Positions 60,164 to 64,000 of a DNA stretch of 64,000 nucleotides are shown here, piece by piece. The position numbers and the translations under genes are program-made. The stretch spans positions 4,774,001 through 4,838,000 of the forward strand of contig NZ_JANADK010000001.1 in the NCBI RefSeq assembly GCF_024199795.1. Reading direction: 5' to 3'. The notes under the pieces are model-generated. The model did no database searches. It was not told the origin of the DNA and worked only from the letters and a program-made list of their open reading frames with translations. Origin of the DNA: Bradyrhizobium sp. CCGB01. Its GTDB lineage: Bacteria > Pseudomonadota > Alphaproteobacteria > Rhizobiales > Xanthobacteraceae. Positions within the stretch are counted from its first letter, which is position 1; each line of letters opens with the position of its first letter.

Positions 60164-62056
60164 CTATTTGAGGTGAACGGGGAGTCCGCCGGGATAGCGG
60201 CGGACCTTCTCGATGCCGGAAATGTCGACGTCTGCGCGCGACAGGCCGGCGGCGGCGAGCTGAGCGCGCACCGCTCCGGTCGCGGGGATGACATCCGGAA
60301 TCGGCTTGTGCTGATCCTCGACCTCGATCACGGACGGAAATTGATCCGTATCCTTGGGCCCCGGTCGCGCCTCGACCACGCCAAGGTGGTCGAAACCCGC
60401 GATCATGTTGTTGATCTGGTCGGTGTAGCTGGTCCTGCCGAGCGGCGCGATCCAGCGGGCCCGGGCCGCGAACGCCGCCTTGCGACTTTCCATCGGCTGT
60501 TTGGGGTCCATCACGATGTCATAGTTCTCGACCGTCAGCACTTCATTCGGCACGCGTGCGGGCCAGAAGGTCGGCGCATAGGGATCGTAGGTCTTGTCGT
60601 AGCCATTGCGGCAACTGGCGGTATCGGTCTGCCAGGGAACGGCCATCCAACGGGTGATGTCCCCGGCCTGTTGTCCGGCCAGCGGCCCGTGGGGAATTTG
60701 CGCGCCGTCCAGATTGAGGATCGGTCCGAGGTCCGGCGCGATCCAGCCGGGCGGAGCGTGCGCGATCCGGAACGCAGCCATGTAAAGTGTCGCGCTGCGC
60801 ATCGGCCACGTCATCTCGCATCCCGGGTGAAATGCATCGGCAAGGCAGAACTCCAGCGCGCCGCGCGTCAGCAAGTCGCCCTGATCTTTCAAGGGTGCGT
60901 CTTCTATCCGTTGCGGGGGCTGGTGCGCCGGGTCGAAATCCGCATCGAAATCGCCGCCCGCCCATTGCATCAGCATCGACAATTGGAGATCGGTCAGAGC
61001 AGCATATTGCCGTGGCGTCGGCGCCGGCGGGATGTTCATGGCATCGCCATAGAGCCACGGCCACGGCTTGGGCGACCATGAATCGACGTCGAAGCGGCGA
61101 AACGTGTTGGCGATGGTCCGCCGCAATTCTTTCTCGTTGTCGTCGGCGCTGGACAAGCGGGCGAGGGCCTGCGGCGAGATGAGATCGAAGGCGCCGGCCC
61201 ATCCGAAGGCGGCCGCGAACGCGGCGTTCACCCACTGAAGGCCATTCATGCGTTGCAGGATCGGCAGGATGTCGTTCGTGAAGGAGGGACGCTGCGGCGC
61301 CGTCAGCATGCTGGCCGTCACCGCGACGTCGCGCATGAGGTCCCACATCGTACGCACGGATTTGCGGAGCGGTCCGTAATCCGGTGGCGCCACGACGACC
61401 CAGGCGGGCGTGACCTCGAGCTTTCGGCCGGACAAGGTCACCTCGGCCGTGACCGGTCCGTCGGACACGTCGTCGAACCAGCCTTCGTTGTTGGCGAAGG
61501 TGATGGCCCAGCTCCCGTTTGCGGATGCCGAGACGCCGTGTCCGCCCAATACGATCAAGCGTGCGTCCGCATCGGTGGATATCTCACCGAGATAGACGGT
61601 GCGTCCCATGAACGCGCCGGTATCGAATGCCTTGGCCTTCGCATTGCGGCCCGCAACGCTGCGGGGACCAGGCCGGATCGCGAGCTGGGTCCGGTCGGCG
61701 ACCGTGGCATTGCGAAGCGTGGTCGGCATCGCAGACGCAGCCTCCGGAATATCCAGGGCGAGCTGGAATCCGTACCAGGCGGCCTTGGTGTTCGCGAGTT
61801 CGACGTGCCACGTGACATCGGCGGTCCGATCGGCGCCCATCAGCTCGCGGACGATCTCGCCGGATGCGTTGACACCATAGATGCGGAAACGCGCCGCCTG
61901 TCGCTTCAGCGCGCCCGTCGCATCGCGATAGGAGCCGACGGGAAGTGGAGCCGGATCGGGTGTTTCCGGGCCGACGAACCATTCGTTCCGGCTGGTGCCA
62001 ACTCGTGCAACGCCGATCGCCGGATAGATCACGGCGCGAACAATGTCATCGCTCAT
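60164..62056 (-). CDS. LodA/GoxA-family cysteine-tryptophylquinone (CTQ) oxidase
   Basis: The 630-residue protein belongs to the LodA/GoxA quinoprotein family, which oxidises amino acids (Lys at the epsilon amine, or Gly) to release ammonia and H2O2. The family N-terminus VRAVIYPAIGVARVGTSRNEWFVGPE is clear. The CTQ-forming region carries Cys413 in DAFHPGCEMTWPMRS and the Trp motif ITRWMAVPWQTDTASC (Trp470 and Trp475); one of these Trp should crosslink to Cys413. There is no signal peptide, as usual for the family. GGGAGGA precedes the ATG at 62056. Which amino acid is used cannot be told here. Its maturase gene follows at once. Confidence 0.92.
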   Translation of the reverse strand: MSDDIVRAVIYPAIGVARVGTSRNEWFVGPETPDPAPLPVGSYRDATGALKRQAARFRIYGVNASGEIVRELMGADRTADVTWHVELANTKAAWYGFQLALDIPEAASAMPTTLRNATVADRTQLAIRPGPRSVAGRNAKAKAFDTGAFMGRTVYLGEISTDADARLIVLGGHGVSASANGSWAITFANNEGWFDDVSDGPVTAEVTLSGRKLEVTPAWVVVAPPDYGPLRKSVRTMWDLMRDVAVTASMLTAPQRPSFTNDILPILQRMNGLQWVNAAFAAAFGWAGAFDLISPQALARLSSADDNEKELRRTIANTFRRFDVDSWSPKPWPWLYGDAMNIPPAPTPRQYAALTDLQLSMLMQWAGGDFDADFDPAHQPPQRIEDAPLKDQGDLLTRGALEFCLADAFHPGCEMTWPMRSATLYMAAFRIAHAPPGWIAPDLGPILNLDGAQIPHGPLAGQQAGDITRWMAVPWQTDTASCRNGYDKTYDPYAPTFWPARVPNEVLTVENYDIVMDPKQPMESRKAAFAARARWIAPLGRTSYTDQINNMIAGFDHLGVVEARPGPKDTDQFPSVIEVEDQHKPIPDVIPATGAVRAQLAAAGLSRADVDISGIEKVRRYPGGLPVHLK

Positions 62057-62177
62057 TGACGTCCTCCCTTTGGCGTCGGCATTGAAGGCTGCGCCAGAGG
62101 GAGCGTCAACAGAAATATCTATCTTTGCGTGTGTCCGGTTCGTGACACGCGCACGATATGGTTTTGGGGCGCATGGG

Positions 62178-63872
62178 CTACGCGGCGCGCACGCCCGCCA
62201 GGAAGGTGCCGACCTCGCCGGAGAGCTGCTCGGCCTGCTTGGAGAGGTTCGAGGCGGCCGCGAGCACCATGCCGGCCGCGTTGCCGGTCTCGTTCGCCGC
62301 CGTGCTGACGCCGCCGATATTGGTGGTGACCTCCTTGGTCGCCTCGGCGGTCTGCGAGACGCTGCGGGCGATCTCGGCGGTGGCGGCGCCTTGCTCCTCG
62401 ATGGCAGCGCCAATCGAGGTGGCGATGCGGCTGACTTCCTCGATGGTGGCGGTGATGCCGCCGATCGCGTCCACGGCCTCCTTGGTCGCGCCCTGGATCT
62501 GCGCGATCTTGTCGCCGATCTCGCGGGTGGCTTCCGCGGTCTGGCTCGCAAGCGACTTCACCTCGGAGGCGACGACGGCAAAGCCGCGGCCGGCTTCACC
62601 GGCACGCGCAGCTTCGATGGTGGCGTTGAGGGCGAGCAGATTGGTTTGCGCCGCGATGCTGGAGATCAGCTCGGCGACGTGCTCGATCTGCTGGGCGCCG
62701 TCCGAAAGCGCGCGGACGATGGTGTCGGTGCGGCGGGCGCTGTCCACGGCGCGGCCGGTCACTTCGGCGGATTGCGCGACCTGGCGGCTGATCTCGGTGA
62801 TCGAGGAGGAGAGCTCCTCGGCTGCGGCGGCGACCGTCTGGACGCGCTGGCTGGCTTCAGTTGCGGCCGAGCCGACTACGGCGGCGCGGCGGTTGGTGCC
62901 CTCGGCCGTGGATGACATCGACTTGGCGGTGGTCTCCAGCTCGCCGGAGCCCGAGGCCATCAGGCCGACGAGCTGGCCCACGGACGCATCGAAGCGATCG
63001 GCGAGCGAGATCAAGGCATCACGCTTCTCCTGCTCGCTGCGGGTCTTGGTGGCGACCTGCTCGGCTTCGAGCGTGCGCGCGGTCAAGGCGGTCTGCCGGA
63101 GCACTTCGAGGGTCTCGGCCATGCGGCCGATCTCGTCGCCGCGATCGGTTTCCTCGACCGGCTTGTCGATGGCGCCGTCGGCGATTTCCTGCATGCGGGT
63201 CTTCTGGCGGTCCAGTGCGCTCAGCACGTCGCGGGCGATCAGCCAGGACAGCGTGGCCATCAGCAGCATCAGGCCGAGGCCGACAGCGGCAAGCTCCAGC
63301 GTCAGCGCGCGCACGTCGGCGTCGATGTCGTCGACATAGAGGCCATAGCTGATCGTCGCGTCCCAGGGCGCGAACTTGCGCGCGAACACGGTCTTGCGCA
63401 CGGCCTCGGTCTGGCCGGGGCGGGGATAGAGGTAGGAGGTCACGCCGCCCTGGGCATTCTGGGCGGCGACGTTGATGATCGCGTCGGCGATCATCACGCC
63501 GTTGGAGTCTTTCGCGCCGGTGATCTTGCCCTCGAGCTGCTGATTGGCGCCGTTCACGAGCAGCGAGGTGTCGGGATTGTAGACGACGGGATAGCCCTGG
63601 CCGCCGTTGAAGCTCATGCGCCGTCCGCGCATGTGGAACTGGGCCTTGGCCTCGGCCTGCGTCAGCTTGCCGGCGGTGACGTCGTCCTGAACCGACTGGG
63701 CGAGGTTGTAGAGCATGTCGACCGCGGTCTTCATTTGCTGGACCCGGTCCTCCATCATGCGGCTCTTGCTGAGGAAGGCCGATACCGCGATGATGGCTGT
63801 GACTGTGAGAGCCGCAAGGCAGACCATGCTGGCAAGCTTGGTGCGGATCTTCAGGTGGCTCAGCAGCTTCAT
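62178..63872 (-). CDS. Methyl-accepting chemotaxis protein with Cache sensor
   Basis: The 564-residue chemoreceptor has a membrane helix (about 12-35), a periplasmic single-Cache-type domain (about 36-190; [39 protein letters not shown]), a second membrane helix (about 192-213), a HAMP domain (about 214-268), and a cytoplasmic MCP signalling domain. The hairpin tip is [37 protein letters not shown]. There is no C-terminal CheR/CheB-binding pentapeptide. Single-Cache receptors of this type often sense small organic acids. The gene is last in the window; the remaining 128 bases to the right hold its upstream region. Confidence 0.95.
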   Translation of the reverse strand: MKLLSHLKIRTKLASMVCLAALTVTAIIAVSAFLSKSRMMEDRVQQMKTAVDMLYNLAQSVQDDVTAGKLTQAEAKAQFHMRGRRMSFNGGQGYPVVYNPDTSLLVNGANQQLEGKITGAKDSNGVMIADAIINVAAQNAQGGVTSYLYPRPGQTEAVRKTVFARKFAPWDATISYGLYVDDIDADVRALTLELAAVGLGLMLLMATLSWLIARDVLSALDRQKTRMQEIADGAIDKPVEETDRGDEIGRMAETLEVLRQTALTARTLEAEQVATKTRSEQEKRDALISLADRFDASVGQLVGLMASGSGELETTAKSMSSTAEGTNRRAAVVGSAATEASQRVQTVAAAAEELSSSITEISRQVAQSAEVTGRAVDSARRTDTIVRALSDGAQQIEHVAELISSIAAQTNLLALNATIEAARAGEAGRGFAVVASEVKSLASQTAEATREIGDKIAQIQGATKEAVDAIGGITATIEEVSRIATSIGAAIEEQGAATAEIARSVSQTAEATKEVTTNIGGVSTAANETGNAAGMVLAAASNLSKQAEQLSGEVGTFLAGVRAA

Positions 63873-64000
63873 CGCAGCCTCTACGAAATGGTTGTTATTG
63901 CTCGCATCGGTAGCATGAAGTTCTTACCAATCATGAACATAGGCATGCGGCGGCCCGCCGCGCGCGTGAGCGCTCGCAGCCCTATGCGCAAACGTGCAGG

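Noticed and set aside
62179..62551. N-terminal extension of the LodA-like frame into the chemoreceptor gene
   Set aside because: The extension is Arg/Pro/Ser-rich shadow sequence of the MCP signalling domain; the LodA family N-terminus begins at 62056 behind a strong ribosome site.
1..64000. CRISPR arrays, tRNA or rRNA genes, insertion sequences, phage genes
   Set aside because: I saw no regularly spaced repeats, no tRNA cloverleaf with a CCA-proximal acceptor stem, no rRNA core sequence, and no transposase, integrase or phage structural motifs in any frame.

Overview
The window is GC-rich, gene-dense chromosomal DNA from an alphaproteobacterium of the Rhizobiales, most likely Bradyrhizobium or a close relative. 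The reasons are an NDUFA12-type complex I accessory protein, DUF1236 and BA14K-like secreted proteins, a block reading rne (RNase E) / amiC / mrcA (PBP1A) / prfB (RF2), many CHASE3 and HWE-type sensor kinases, and REP-like palindromes in the spacers. No tRNA, rRNA, CRISPR array, phage or intact insertion sequence was seen. Most of the region looks like stable core genome with small accessory insertions.

Layout. 1-2.2 kb: a response regulator and a CHASE3-PAS histidine kinase that runs off the left edge. 2.5-4.1 kb: a glycine-rich secreted protein, NDUFA12, and a possible structured RNA ending in a strong terminator. 4.1-10.5 kb: small metabolic genes, namely a GST, an isonitrile-hydratase-like DJ-1/PfpI enzyme divergent from a GlxA-type regulator, a BASS-type transporter, an HSL-type esterase and a DUF2155 protein. 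10.5-16.8 kb: aat, a three-gene overlapping signalling operon (CHASE3 kinase, receiver, receiver-HWE kinase), and the aroQ-accB-accC operon. 17-25.7 kb: a DUF1236 protein, a DsbA-like protein, an M48 protease, an aminotransferase, bioY, dctA, and a divergent SDR/XRE pair. 25.8-32.6 kb: a TPR-glycosyltransferase, a frameshifted LysR gene facing an SRPBCC protein, an amidase with a D-amino-acid-dehydrogenase-like gene, and a decayed aminotransferase fragment. 32.7-42.7 kb: rne, then amiC, mrcA, prfB (with its programmed +1 frameshift) and a 3-hydroxyisobutyrate-dehydrogenase-family gene. 42.8-45.1 kb: an EamA exporter and a Leu/Ile/Val-type periplasmic binding protein.

45.1-50.6 kb is a compact polysaccharide operon on the minus strand: a small membrane protein, a protein in which a glycosyltransferase is fused to an ABC-2 permease, a short ABC ATPase, a second glycosyltransferase, and an O-antigen-ligase-like protein. 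It diverges from a DUF6502-DUF5666 pair across a spacer carrying repeated GTGGGA boxes that overlap both predicted promoters. 52.9-59.1 kb: an M23 peptidase, a peroxiredoxin with a histone-like lysine-rich tail, and a large AsmA/YhdP-type envelope protein. 59.1-62.1 kb: a LodA/LodB-type pair, i.e. a cysteine-tryptophylquinone amino-acid oxidase and its flavoprotein maturase. The window ends with a methyl-accepting chemotaxis protein.

The most noteworthy items are the glycosyltransferase-permease fusion operon and its candidate divergent operator, the LodAB-type quinoprotein pair, the His/Asp-rich insertion that splits the S1 domain of RNase E, the prfB recoding site, and the putative structured RNA near 3.9-4.1 kb.
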